In this document: piece by piece, positions 55,850-64,000 of the stretch
How the letters are laid out: each line of letters starts with the position of its first letter
Numbering within the stretch: position 1 is the stretch's first letter
Source of the DNA: an uncultured archaeon
GTDB taxonomy: Archaea > Hadarchaeota > Hadarchaeia > Hadarchaeales > WYZ-LMO6
Length of the DNA stretch: 64,000 nucleotides
Reading direction: 5' to 3'
Assembly: GCA_938074535.1 (NCBI GenBank)
Contig: CALJER010000017.1
Location: forward strand, 1-64,000
Translations under genes and position numbers: made by a program
Notes under the pieces: generated by a model
What the model was told of the DNA's origin: nothing
Seen by the model: the letters and a program-made list of their open reading frames with translations, nothing else
Database searches by the model: none

Positions 55850-57017
55850 TTTTCCCCACCCTGGAAAGGAAAGCGGAGAAGAGAGAAATCAGGCAGAAAG
55901 CGGCCCCCAGGAAGAGGAAGGCCGGGTCGTGTCCCCTCTTGGAGAGGGGGCTGAAGATGGCCACCGTCAGGAGGAGGCCTCCCAGATTGCCGGAGGTGAG
56001 GACCACGCCGGAGGCCCCCCCGCTGTACCTGGGCCCCACCTCGGGGAGGAGAGGGGGATAGGCCAGCAGGAGGGGGGGAATGCCGCCTGCCATCAGCCCT
56101 CCCGCGAACACCAGCAGCCAGGTCTGGAGACCGTAGGCCTCGAACCAGGCCAGGAAGAGGAGGGGACCGGAGGTGAGGGAACACAGGACGAGGAAGGTCC
56201 TGAACCTGCCCGTCCGGTCGGCGAGGGGAGGCCATACCAGGTTCCCCACCACCATCCCCACCACGGCGAGGGCGGAGAGGGCTCCGGCCTCACCGGCGCC
56301 CACCCCGAAGACTTCCTGAACGGCGTGGGTGAGGCCCCCCGTGTAGGAGACGAAGGCCCCCAGGAAGAAGAACTGGGAAAGGGCCAGCAGCCACACATTC
56401 CTGCTCCTGGCGGCGCGGGAAAGGCTCTCCCGAAGGGGCACTCCCCGGTGCCTTCCCTGCGGGGGCTCCCTGGCGAAGAGGAGCCAGAAGAGGGAGGAGA
56501 GGAGCATTCCCATTCCCGTGCAGAGGAAAGCCCATTTCCAGGAGGGGAAGAGGGCCCCCGTGAAGAGCCCGGCCGAGATCCCCAGCCCCATGGAGCTGAC
56601 GTAAATCCCCGAGGCCGCACCGGTCTCCCCCTCGGGGAACCACTCCCCCACCATCTTCGGGAGGTTGGGCACCACCAGGCCCATGGAGGCCCCCACCAGG
56701 AAGGTCAGGGACCAGAGGAGGGGGAAGCCCGTGGAAAGGGCCCTCGCCGTCCCCACCACCGAGCCGAGCAGGATGCCCGCCAGAACCGTCCTCCTCACCC
56801 CAAGCCTGTCCCCCACCGCTCCCCCCGGTATGCTGCTCAGGGCGGCCGCCAGCGTGGGAGCGGTGAGGAGGAGATAGAGCTGATCGGTGGAGAGGCCCAG
56901 GGAGGAGGAGAGCTCCTCCTCCAGAGGGGGGAGGATGTACCAGCCGTAGTTCACGAAGAAGATCACGAACCAGGCCACCGCCAGGATGACCCACCGGTAG
57001 GGTGAAGCTTTCAACAT
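55839..57017 (-). CDS. MFS transporter
   Basis: 12-TM pattern; GAVGDRLGVRRTVLAGILLGS. Confidence 0.85.
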   Translation of the reverse strand: MLKASPYRWVILAVAWFVIFFVNYGWYILPPLEEELSSSLGLSTDQLYLLLTAPTLAAALSSIPGGAVGDRLGVRRTVLAGILLGSVVGTARALSTGFPLLWSLTFLVGASMGLVVPNLPKMVGEWFPEGETGAASGIYVSSMGLGISAGLFTGALFPSWKWAFLCTGMGMLLSSLFWLLFAREPPQGRHRGVPLRESLSRAARSRNVWLLALSQFFFLGAFVSYTGGLTHAVQEVFGVGAGEAGALSALAVVGMVVGNLVWPPLADRTGRFRTFLVLCSLTSGPLLFLAWFEAYGLQTWLLVFAGGLMAGGIPPLLLAYPPLLPEVGPRYSGGASGVVLTSGNLGGLLLTVAIFSPLSKRGHDPAFLFLGAAFCLISLFSAFLSRVGKIRA

Positions 57018-57081
57018 TACCCCCTGGGTCTGCTCCCTTTTATCCGATGTCCTCGAGCTTTAACCTGGGAGGGGGAAGGGC

Positions 57082-57447
57082 GTGAGGTCCTTCAGGTACA
57101 AGCAGGTGGTGGTGGTGAGGGAGGACCTGCCCATGAGCAGGGGGAAGCTCGCCGCACAGGTGGCCCACGGCGCGGTGCTGGGGGCGGAGGAGTGCAGGAG
57201 GAAGAGGGAGGAGTGGTTCAGGGAGTGGATGGGGGAGGGACAGAGGAAGGTGGTGGTTTCGGTTCCGGGGGAGGGGGAGCTGAGGGAGCTCCTCAGGGAA
57301 GCCCTGGAGCTGGGGCTGCCGGCGGGGCTGGTGGAGGACGCCGGGCTGACGGAGCTCCCTCCCGGGACGGTCACGGTGCTGGCGGTGGGGCCGGCGCCCT
57401 CCGAGCTGGTGGACAGGGTGACGGGAAAACTTCCCCTGCTGAGGTGA
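57082..57447 (+). CDS. pth2: archaeal peptidyl-tRNA hydrolase (Pth2)
   Basis: KQVVVVREDLPMSRGKLAAQVAHGAV, AGLTELPPGTVTVLAVGPAP; GTG start. Confidence 0.93.
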   Translation: MRSFRYKQVVVVREDLPMSRGKLAAQVAHGAVLGAEECRRKREEWFREWMGEGQRKVVVSVPGEGELRELLREALELGLPAGLVEDAGLTELPPGTVTVLAVGPAPSELVDRVTGKLPLLR

Positions 57448-57450
57448 GGA

Positions 57451-58413
57451 ATGAGGCTCAGAGAGGTGGGGGAGAGGAAACTGCTGGAGAGGGTGAGGAG
57501 GCTCTTCCCCCCCGCCCCCTGGGTGGAGGTGGGGGTGGGGGACGACGGGGCGGTCCTGAGGTGGGGGAAGGAAAGGGTGGTGGTGTGCTCGGACATGCTC
57601 ACCTCCAGCAGGGACCTTCCCCCCGGACTCGACCTCTTTTACCTGGGGTGGAAGGCGGTGGTCTCCAGCCTCAGCGATCTTGCCGCCATGGGGGCCAGGC
57701 CCCTCGCCCTCCTCTTCTCCCTCGGTCTTCCCCCTGACCTGGAGGAAGGAAGGGCGAACAGGCTCCTGCGGGGAATAGAGAGGGCCTCCTCCCTCCACGG
57801 GGTTCCGGTGGTGGGCGGGGACTTCAGCGGCTGCGAGGAGGTGGTGGTGGGAGGGACCGGGATCGGGAGGGCGAAGAGGGTCATGCTGAGGAAGGGGGCC
57901 TCCCCCGGCGAGCTCCTGGCCCTCACGGGGGAGGTGGGGAACGCAGGAGCCGGTCTGGAGGTCCTCAGGAGGAGGAGGAAAGGACATGAGAGGCTGGTGA
58001 GGAGCTTCCTGCAGCCAAGGGCCAGGGTGAGGGAAGGGGAGAGGCTGGTGGAAAGGGGTGCCACCTCCGCCCTCGACCTCTCGGACGGGCTGGCGCGGGG
58101 GCTGTGGAGGCTGGCGGAGGAAAGCGGGGTGAAGCTCAGGGTGGACCCGTCCTCCCTCCCCCTTTCCCTTCCCCTCACCAGGTTCTGCAGGGAGGAGGGT
58201 CTCTCCCCCCTGGACTTCGCCCTCTACGGAGGGGAGGACTTCGAGCTCCTCTTCACCCTCCCCCCGGAGCGCTGGCAGGGGGTGAGGAAGGCCCTGGAGG
58301 GGGTGGGATGCAGGGCCCGCCTCATAGGAAGGGTGGAGAGGGGGAGGGGAGTTCTGCTGGGGGAGAAAAAACTTCCGGACAGGGGATACGAGCACTACCG
58401 CAGCGGCCCCTGA
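57451..58413 (+). CDS. thiL: thiamine-monophosphate kinase
   Basis: GVGDDGAVLRW, VVSSLSDLAAMGARPLALL, VGGDFSG, SALDLSDGLARGL, YGGEDFELLFT. Confidence 0.93.
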   Translation: MRLREVGERKLLERVRRLFPPAPWVEVGVGDDGAVLRWGKERVVVCSDMLTSSRDLPPGLDLFYLGWKAVVSSLSDLAAMGARPLALLFSLGLPPDLEEGRANRLLRGIERASSLHGVPVVGGDFSGCEEVVVGGTGIGRAKRVMLRKGASPGELLALTGEVGNAGAGLEVLRRRRKGHERLVRSFLQPRARVREGERLVERGATSALDLSDGLARGLWRLAEESGVKLRVDPSSLPLSLPLTRFCREEGLSPLDFALYGGEDFELLFTLPPERWQGVRKALEGVGCRARLIGRVERGRGVLLGEKKLPDRGYEHYRSGP

Positions 58414-59303
58414 TCCCTCCAGGCCCTGCGGTAGACCGCCCTGTACTTCCCGTGCTTCCTGGGCCTGGGGACGCGGCGCCCGAAGCTCCTCCGGCACTCC
58501 GGGCAGAGGAGGAGGGGCTCCCCCTCCAGCTCGTAGAGGGAGAAGCATGGGGAGGAACAGACGAAGCACTTTCCACCCAGGGACTCGGTGAACTCCTCCC
58601 CCAGAGAGAGCATCTCCACCGCCCCAGGCACCTCCCGCACGGAGGGAACCACGGCATCCGCTTCGACCCCCTCGGGGGTTTGCCGGCTGAGGAGGACGAG
58701 GCGCATCCCCACCCCCCTCGCCCCCTTCCCGTCCGTGTCGGTGCGGTCGCCCACGTGCACGGCCTCCCCCGGGGAAACCCCCAGCTCCCTGAGGGCCCTC
58801 AGGAAGATCTCGGGATGGGGCTTGCGGTACCCGACCTCACCCGACACCAGGATGACCCCGAAGTACCTGTCGAGCCCCCTCTCCTCCAGGAACCTCCTGG
58901 GAGCAGGGCTCATGGAGTTGGAGATGACCCCAAGCCTGTAGAGGCCGGCCAGCTCCTCCACCACCCTCCCGGCCCCTCTCTTCAGCCTGCGGGGAAAGGA
59001 GGAGAGGTAGAGGGAGAGCATCTCCTCCAGCAGCCAGGGGACCGGCTCCACCCCCGCGCCGGAGAGCTGGAGGGAGGAGAACTCCTGGAAGGACATCTCC
59101 CTTCCCTCCTTCCTCCTCCGTGCGAGCTCGGAGAGGGCGGCGGAGGTCGCCTTCCCCCACTCCTCCTTCCCCACCCCGAAACCGAGGGAGGCGAGGCGCG
59201 AGAGGACCCTCTCCTCATAGAGCCGGTGGTCCGGCTTTCCCTCCGCCAGCACCCCTCCCACGTCGAAGGTGATGGCCTTTATCCCCCTCTCCCCCGCTTC
59301 CAT
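58395..59303 (-). CDS. HAD-superfamily hydrolase with C-terminal zinc ribbon
   Basis: ITFDVGGVLAEG, VISNSMSPAP, GYRKPHPEIF, HVGDRTDTDGKGA; C-terminal CFVCSSPC...CPEC. Confidence 0.8.
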   Translation of the reverse strand: MEAGERGIKAITFDVGGVLAEGKPDHRLYEERVLSRLASLGFGVGKEEWGKATSAALSELARRRKEGREMSFQEFSSLQLSGAGVEPVPWLLEEMLSLYLSSFPRRLKRGAGRVVEELAGLYRLGVISNSMSPAPRRFLEERGLDRYFGVILVSGEVGYRKPHPEIFLRALRELGVSPGEAVHVGDRTDTDGKGARGVGMRLVLLSRQTPEGVEADAVVPSVREVPGAVEMLSLGEEFTESLGGKCFVCSSPCFSLYELEGEPLLLCPECRRSFGRRVPRPRKHGKYRAVYRRAWRDQGPLR

Positions 59304-60010
59304 GCCTCGTACGCCCTCTCGTATCCCCTCTCCACCACCAGGTCCACGAACCTCAGGTGCTCTCTCACCAGCTCCCTCACCTCTTCCTCCCCCAGCCTCC
59401 TCCCCCCCATCATCTCCTCCCTCACCCTTCCCAGCAGGAGATCGAGCGGCCTGCAGGGCGGGTCAACCGTTCTCACCTCCGTCTCGAACCCCAGCTCGGA
59501 GAGGAGGCGGACCAGCTCGGGTGGAGCATCCAGGCAAACATTTTCCTCCCCGGCCCTGGAGGCTATGAAATCGGCCTCCAGCCCTGCGGCCTCGAACCTG
59601 TTGAGCACCTCCCTCCTGAGCGCTTCCTTCCACTCCTCCGCCTTCACCCTCCCGAGCTTCGCCCTCATGGTCAGACGCAGGAGGACCACGGCCGTCTCCC
59701 TGGAGATCCTGTAGGAGGAGAGGTCCCTGTACCCGAAGAGCCTGATGGCCCTGCCCCTGACCGCGCTCAGGAGGGGTCCCAGCGCCCTGAGCTCCTGCAG
59801 GTCCTCCGGCACCCGGACCTTTCCCCTCCTCTCCATCTCCTCCACCACCTTCTCAGGCTTCTCCCCCCTCGCCATCCTCCCCAGGTACTCGGTGTGGTCC
59901 ATGGGAAGGTCGAGGAAGAGGCACTCGCAGGAGGGGCGGAGGAGGGACCCCGCTCTCTCCTTCGAGGAAAGGGTCTCCGCCGTCACCAGCACCTCCATCC
60001 TCCTGGCCAA
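59279..60010 (-). CDS. uncharacterised protein (overlaps HAD gene start)
   Basis: intact 243-aa ORF, translationally coupled. Confidence 0.6.
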   Translation of the reverse strand: MARRMEVLVTAETLSSKERAGSLLRPSCECLFLDLPMDHTEYLGRMARGEKPEKVVEEMERRGKVRVPEDLQELRALGPLLSAVRGRAIRLFGYRDLSSYRISRETAVVLLRLTMRAKLGRVKAEEWKEALRREVLNRFEAAGLEADFIASRAGEENVCLDAPPELVRLLSELGFETEVRTVDPPCRPLDLLLGRVREEMMGGRRLGEEEVRELVREHLRFVDLVVERGYERAYEAWKRGRGG

Positions 60011-60058
60011 GCCTCTCCCCTTTCTTCCCTCTCTCCTTCCTCCTTCAAAAAGTTGGGG

Positions 60059-61087
60059 TCAGGGAAGCTCACCCACCACCGGTATCTCCCTCCCGCACCT
60101 CGGGCACCTCTTCCCCTTCAGCCTGCACTCCTCCAGGGAAAGACCGAAGCGCCTGAGGAGGAGCTCCCCGCAGGAGGGGCAGTAGGTGTGCTCGTACCTG
60201 TGTCCTGGAACGTTTCCCACGTAGACGAACTCCACCCCCTCCTCCACCGCCAGGTCGTGCGCCCTCTCCAGCGCGGAGACGGGCGTGGAAGGGGCCGTGA
60301 ACCTGAAGGAGGGGTAGTAGGCGGTGAAGTGCAGGGGGGTTTCGGCTCCCGCCTCCTTCAGGTGGCGGCGGATCAGGGAGAGCAGCTGGTCCTCCCGGTC
60401 GTTCACCCCCGGGATGACCAGGTTCACCACCTCCACATGCAGACCCAGACGCCTGGCCAGACCCACGTTCCTCCAGACCTTCTCCAGGTCGGCCCCGCAC
60501 TGCGTCCTCACCACCTCCCCGTCCCCCTTCACATCGATGTTGATGGCATCGAGCCCCGCCTCCGCCAGGGCCCTCAGGGCCTCCTCCGTCATGTAGCCGT
60601 TGCTCACGAAGGTGTTGTACAGCTTCTTCCTCCTGGCGAGGGGGAAGACCTCCAGGGCCCACTCGAAGAGGAGGGTGGGCTCGTTGAAGGAGAGGGAGGT
60701 CCCCCGGCACCCCTCCCTGAGGGTGAGCCTCACGAAGTCCTCCGGGCTCAGGTAGTTCGCCCTCTCGGGCCTTGGCCTGGCCTTCGAGAGGGTCCAGTTC
60801 TGGCACCACCCGCAGGTGAAGTTGCAGCCCCAGGTCCCCACCGTCAGGGCCGTGGATCCAGGCCAGAAGTGGTAGAAGGGTTTCTTCTCTATGGGGTTGG
60901 CGGAAAGGGAGGAGATGTCGCCGTACACCAGGGTCCTGAGCTCTCCCCCCACGTTCCTCCTGGTCCCGCAGAAGCCCTCCCCGCCCTCCTCCACCCGGCA
61001 CCTCCTCTCGCACAGCCCGCACCTCACCCTCCCCCCTTCCAGTCTTTCCCAGAGGAGGGCCCTTCTCACCGTGGGAAGGAGTTCCAT
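60059..61087 (-). CDS. amrS: AmmeMemoRadiSam-type radical SAM enzyme (AmrS)
   Basis: CGLCERRC, IEKKPFYHFWPGS, GTWGCNFTCGWCQNW, YTFVSNGYMTEEAL-like segment. Confidence 0.9.
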   Translation of the reverse strand: MELLPTVRRALLWERLEGGRVRCGLCERRCRVEEGGEGFCGTRRNVGGELRTLVYGDISSLSANPIEKKPFYHFWPGSTALTVGTWGCNFTCGWCQNWTLSKARPRPERANYLSPEDFVRLTLREGCRGTSLSFNEPTLLFEWALEVFPLARRKKLYNTFVSNGYMTEEALRALAEAGLDAINIDVKGDGEVVRTQCGADLEKVWRNVGLARRLGLHVEVVNLVIPGVNDREDQLLSLIRRHLKEAGAETPLHFTAYYPSFRFTAPSTPVSALERAHDLAVEEGVEFVYVGNVPGHRYEHTYCPSCGELLLRRFGLSLEECRLKGKRCPRCGREIPVVGELP

Positions 61088-61118
61088 CCACCCTACTCGG
61101 AGGGAGGGGTATAAGCGG

Positions 61119-61224
61119 TGGCGCCCTGGCCGGGATTTGAACCCGGGGCACAGGCTCGACAGGCCTGTATGTTTGGTCTCGGGAACTCCTCGCCCCCGAT
61201 TAGACCGGGCTACACCACCAGGGC
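61119..61224 (-). tRNA. tRNA-Asp (GTC) with ~27-nt non-canonical intron in the D arm, CCA encoded
   Basis: GCCCTGG...CCAGGGC-G-CCA acceptor; CAGGC-CTGTCGA-GCCTG anticodon arm; CCGGG-TTCAAAT-CCCGG T arm; extra 27 nt between TAATC and ATACAGGC. Confidence 0.85.
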
Positions 61225-61271
61225 GCCAAACTTTCTTCCCCCCCGCCGTTAAAGTAATTTTCCCGTCCGGG

Positions 61272-62105
61272 CTAGGCCATCTCCCTCCTCCTGAACCTCC
61301 AGACGCTGAAGCCCAGGAGGCCCATCCCGTATCCGGTTAGGAGGAGGGAGGCCACCACCGGATCCCCGCTCGCCCTCACCATCCTACCCATCGCCTGGCC
61401 TCCGCCCACCATCTCCCCGAAGGCCTCCTCGAAGGAGATGCCGTAGGTGGAGGCCATGGCATCGCTCGCCCGATCAGGCATGAACCAGGGTTCGTGCCCC
61501 GCGTGGCTCAGGCCGGTCGAAACGGTGGAGAAGAGCACCATGTAGGTGAGGAGGGTGGCCAGCGTCGCACCCGTCCCGCCCTTCAGGGCCGAGCTGAAGG
61601 CAAAGGCCATGCCGTTCACGAAGACCGCTATGGCCAGGGTCACGCCGAAGGAGCCCGCCATTCCAAGCGGCACCCTCCCGTAGAACGCCAGCGTCAGGAG
61701 AGCGGAGAGGAGGAAGCCCGCCCCCAGCACCAGGACGGTGGCAAGGAGGCAGGCCAGGTACTTCCCCAGCACCAGCGTGCCCCTTCCCACCGGGTTGGGG
61801 AAGAGGAGGTAGCCCGTCCCGCGCTCGAACTCGGAGGCGAGGACATCCCCTGAAAAGAAAACGGCGGCAAGGAGGGCGAGGGCGCTCATGGAGGAGACCC
61901 AGAGGGCGAAGAGCTCGGCCCCCTTCTCCTCCAGCAGCCGGGCGGGAAGCCCCATCCTCGCCAGGAGGTCCCACCCCTCGCACATGGCGGCCGAGAGGAC
62001 CACCGCCAGCACTACCACCACCGTCGCCCCGTAGAACCTCCTCCTCCGGTACTGCTTCAGGAACTCGTACCTCACCACCACCCCAAGCCTGTCCAGCTCC
62101 CTCAT
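61272..62105 (-). CDS. ABC-2 type transporter permease
   Basis: RYEFLKQYRRRRFYG, FSGDVLASEFERGTGYLLFPNPVGRGTLVLGKYLA. Confidence 0.85.
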   Translation of the reverse strand: MRELDRLGVVVRYEFLKQYRRRRFYGATVVVVLAVVLSAAMCEGWDLLARMGLPARLLEEKGAELFALWVSSMSALALLAAVFFSGDVLASEFERGTGYLLFPNPVGRGTLVLGKYLACLLATVLVLGAGFLLSALLTLAFYGRVPLGMAGSFGVTLAIAVFVNGMAFAFSSALKGGTGATLATLLTYMVLFSTVSTGLSHAGHEPWFMPDRASDAMASTYGISFEEAFGEMVGGGQAMGRMVRASGDPVVASLLLTGYGMGLLGFSVWRFRRREMA

Positions 62106-62824
62106 ACCGCTCCCCCCGTGAGCCCGAGGTACGCCTTCTCCAGGGACCCGTACTTCCTCCTGAGGGAAGAAAGGGACCGGTGAGCGACCAGCCTGCCCCG
62201 GTGGAGGATGGCCACCCTGCCGCAGAGGTGGGAGACCTCCGTGAGGAGGTGCGAGGCCAGGAGCACGGTCTTCCTTTTTCCCGCCTCCCTCAGGATCCGC
62301 CTGAACTCCAGCATGCCCCCGGGATCCAGGCCGGAGGAGGGCTCGTCCAGGAGGAGGATGGGGGGATCGTGCAGGAGGGCCTGGGCCAGGGCCAGGCGCT
62401 GCTTCATCCCCCTGGAAAAGCTGCCTATCCTGGTCCTCCTCCGCTCCCCCAGGCCCACCAGCTCCAGCACCTCCTCTATTCTCTCCTCGAGCCTCCCACC
62501 GTCCATGCCGCGCAGGAGGCCCAGGTACCTCAGGGTCTCCTCGGGGGTGAGGAAGGAATAGAACTCCGGGGTCTCCACCATGACCCCCACCCTGGCGACC
62601 GCCTCCTCCCTCTCCTCCACCACGTCGAAGCCCGCCAGCCAAGCTCTCCCCGCCGAGGGGCGCAGCAGCCCGCAGAGGAGCTTCAGGGCGGTGGTCTTCC
62701 CGGCGCCGTTGGGTCCCAGCAGGGCCACCTTTTCCCCTTCCCCCACCCGGAGGGAAAGACCGTCCAGGGCGAGGAAACCACCGTAGCGCTTCGTCAGCCC
62801 CTCCATCACGATGGGTTCCTTCAC
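62102..62824 (-). CDS. ABC transporter ATP-binding protein
   Basis: LLGPNGAGKTTALKLLCGLLRP, FSRGMKQRLALAQALLHDPPILLLDEPSSGLDP. Confidence 0.95.
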   Translation of the reverse strand: MKEPIVMEGLTKRYGGFLALDGLSLRVGEGEKVALLGPNGAGKTTALKLLCGLLRPSAGRAWLAGFDVVEEREEAVARVGVMVETPEFYSFLTPEETLRYLGLLRGMDGGRLEERIEEVLELVGLGERRRTRIGSFSRGMKQRLALAQALLHDPPILLLDEPSSGLDPGGMLEFRRILREAGKRKTVLLASHLLTEVSHLCGRVAILHRGRLVAHRSLSSLRRKYGSLEKAYLGLTGGAV

Positions 62825-62855
62825 ATCCCCCCTCCCGCGCCGGGCCTAAAAAAGC

Positions 62856-62977
62856 GGTTGGCGGCGTCCTGGAGTTCCCGTCCGCTTCCGCAGGACAGTA
62901 CCGTCCAGATCGCTGGCGGGCTTAACTTCCGGGATCGAACGAGACCGGGTGTTTCCCCGCCGCTATGGCCGCCAACC
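62856..62977 (-). rRNA. rrf: 5S rRNA (stand-alone)
   Basis: minus strand GTTGGCGGCCATAGCGGCGGGGAAACACCCGGTCTCGTTCGATCCCGGAAGTTAAGCCCGCCAGCG...GGGAACTCCAGGACGCCGCCAACC. Confidence 0.93.
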
Positions 62978-63017
62978 AAGAAAAAAGGGGAGGAAGAGTT
63001 ATTAACCTTACGAGGGG

Positions 63018-63269
63018 CTACGGCTCCACCTCCACCCTCACCAGCTCCCTCAGCTTGTCGGGATGGGCGGAGCTGAGGTGGTGGAGGGCGATGGAGAAGA
63101 GGACCACCTCCCGGGCGAAAGAGGGGTCCTGCCAGCTGACCTCCCTGAGGAGCCCCAGCGCCTCCGAAAGCTGCTTCCTCACCTCCTCCGGCAGCTCCTG
63201 GAGCCAGGAGAGCTGGGAACCCCTGAAAAGCACCTGACCGCAGACTCCGCACCTCACCACTATCTCCAT
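63018..63269 (-). CDS. small uncharacterised protein with CGVCG motif
   Basis: intact 83-aa ORF. Confidence 0.5.
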   Translation of the reverse strand: MEIVVRCGVCGQVLFRGSQLSWLQELPEEVRKQLSEALGLLREVSWQDPSFAREVVLFSIALHHLSSAHPDKLRELVRVEVEP

Positions 63270-63337
63270 CCCTCTAACTCGGACCGCCCCCTTATTAGCT
63301 CCCCCAGCTTCAAAAATCCGTGAAAATATCGGTCTTG

Positions 63338-64000
63338 ATGAGGCTCCTGGTAACGGGGATGGGGGGTGAAGGGGAGGGACTGGCCGAGTGGGAGGGAAGA
63401 ACGGTGAGGGTGCTCCACGCCCTGCCGGGGGAAGAGGTGGAGGCCGAGCTGCTCGCGGAGGGCAGGAACCCCGTGGCCCTGGTGAAAGAGGTTCTCACCC
63501 CCTCCCCGGACAGGAGGAGTCCCCCCTGCCCCCTCTTCACGCGCTGCGGGGGCTGCCAGCTCCAGCACCTCAGGTACCCCAGGCAGCTGGAGCTCAAGAG
63601 GGAGTGGGTGGAAAAAGCCCTGAAGGCGAAGGTGGAGCCCACCCTCAGCGCTGGGGAGTTCGGCTACCGGAACCACGCCAGGCTCACCGCCAGGAGGGGG
63701 GAGGTGGGCTTCAGGAACAAGCACACGGGAGAGTTCGTGAGGGTGGACCGCTGCCTCCTCATGTCCCCTCCGGTGAACGAGCTGCTCTCCAGGGTGCAGG
63801 GAAGGTGCTTCAGCAGGATGGTCTCCATCAGGACGGGGATCAGGACGGGGGAGTACCTCATTCAGCCCAGTCTCTTCCTGGAGGATCTGCCCACCGGACA
63901 GCCCTTCTACCACGAGGTCCTGCTGGGGAGGAGGTTCAGGGTCTCCGCCTCCTCCTTCTTCCAGACCAACACGGAGGGCGCGGAGGAGATGGTGGGGATG
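63338..64000 (+). CDS. TrmA/RlmD-family RNA m5U methyltransferase (partial)
   Basis: MRLLVTGMGGEGEGLAEWEGRTVRVLHALPGEEVEAELL TRAM-like; CPLFTRCGGCQLQHLRYPRQLELKREWVEKAL Fe-S motif; open at window end. Confidence 0.85.
   Translation, partial: MRLLVTGMGGEGEGLAEWEGRTVRVLHALPGEEVEAELLAEGRNPVALVKEVLTPSPDRRSPPCPLFTRCGGCQLQHLRYPRQLELKREWVEKALKAKVEPTLSAGEFGYRNHARLTARRGEVGFRNKHTGEFVRVDRCLLMSPPVNELLSRVQGRCFSRMVSIRTGIRTGEYLIQPSLFLEDLPTGQPFYHEVLLGRRFRVSASSFFQTNTEGAEEMVGM

Noticed and set aside
1-64000. CRISPR array, transposase or integrase
   Set aside because: No regularly spaced direct repeats and no recombinase/transposase motifs seen by eye, including at the island edges

Overview
Archaeal chromosomal window, read by eye from the sequence and the ORF track. 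It has two compositional regimes. (A) About 230-9,960 is a visibly AT-richer island. It carries a sulfur-mobilisation and tRNA-dependent cysteine gene set: SufS-type desulfurase, ThiF/MoeB-like E1, a NifS/IscS-like protein with an altered PLP pocket, IscU, an unknown Cys-rich protein, a small HTH regulator, tRNA-Cys(GCA), a ThiI-like PP-loop protein without a THUMP domain, a Thi4-type thiazole synthase, a stand-alone archaeal ThrRS editing domain, and SepCysS with an N-terminal extension. A 13-bp palindrome, ATAAC-N3-GTTAT, recurs at the promoters of this island: five exact copies and two degenerate ones. This looks like a dedicated, apparently undescribed regulon and is the main discovery candidate. 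(B) About 9,960-64,000 is very GC-rich, tightly packed, mostly ordinary archaeal chromosome: GalT, MalQ, TpiA, Hef-like helicase and Hjc, FEN1, Rpo6, thermosome, Hrb/flavodiiron/ferritin-like genes, CopB ATPase, CarS, HypC/HypD, MvhA/MvhG-type hydrogenase, AOR, ThiL, Pth2, AmrS, ABC transporter, 5S rRNA and tRNA-Asp with a non-canonical intron. The most unusual part of region B is a 4-gene exported-protein locus (16.7-20.1 kb) with a signal peptidase I fused to a DUF6114-like membrane module, next to DUF6230-like/repeat proteins. Many long ORFs in the track are antisense artefacts of high GC. Coordinates of RNAs and motifs were counted by hand (allow 1-2 nt). Family names are from memory of motifs, not from searches.
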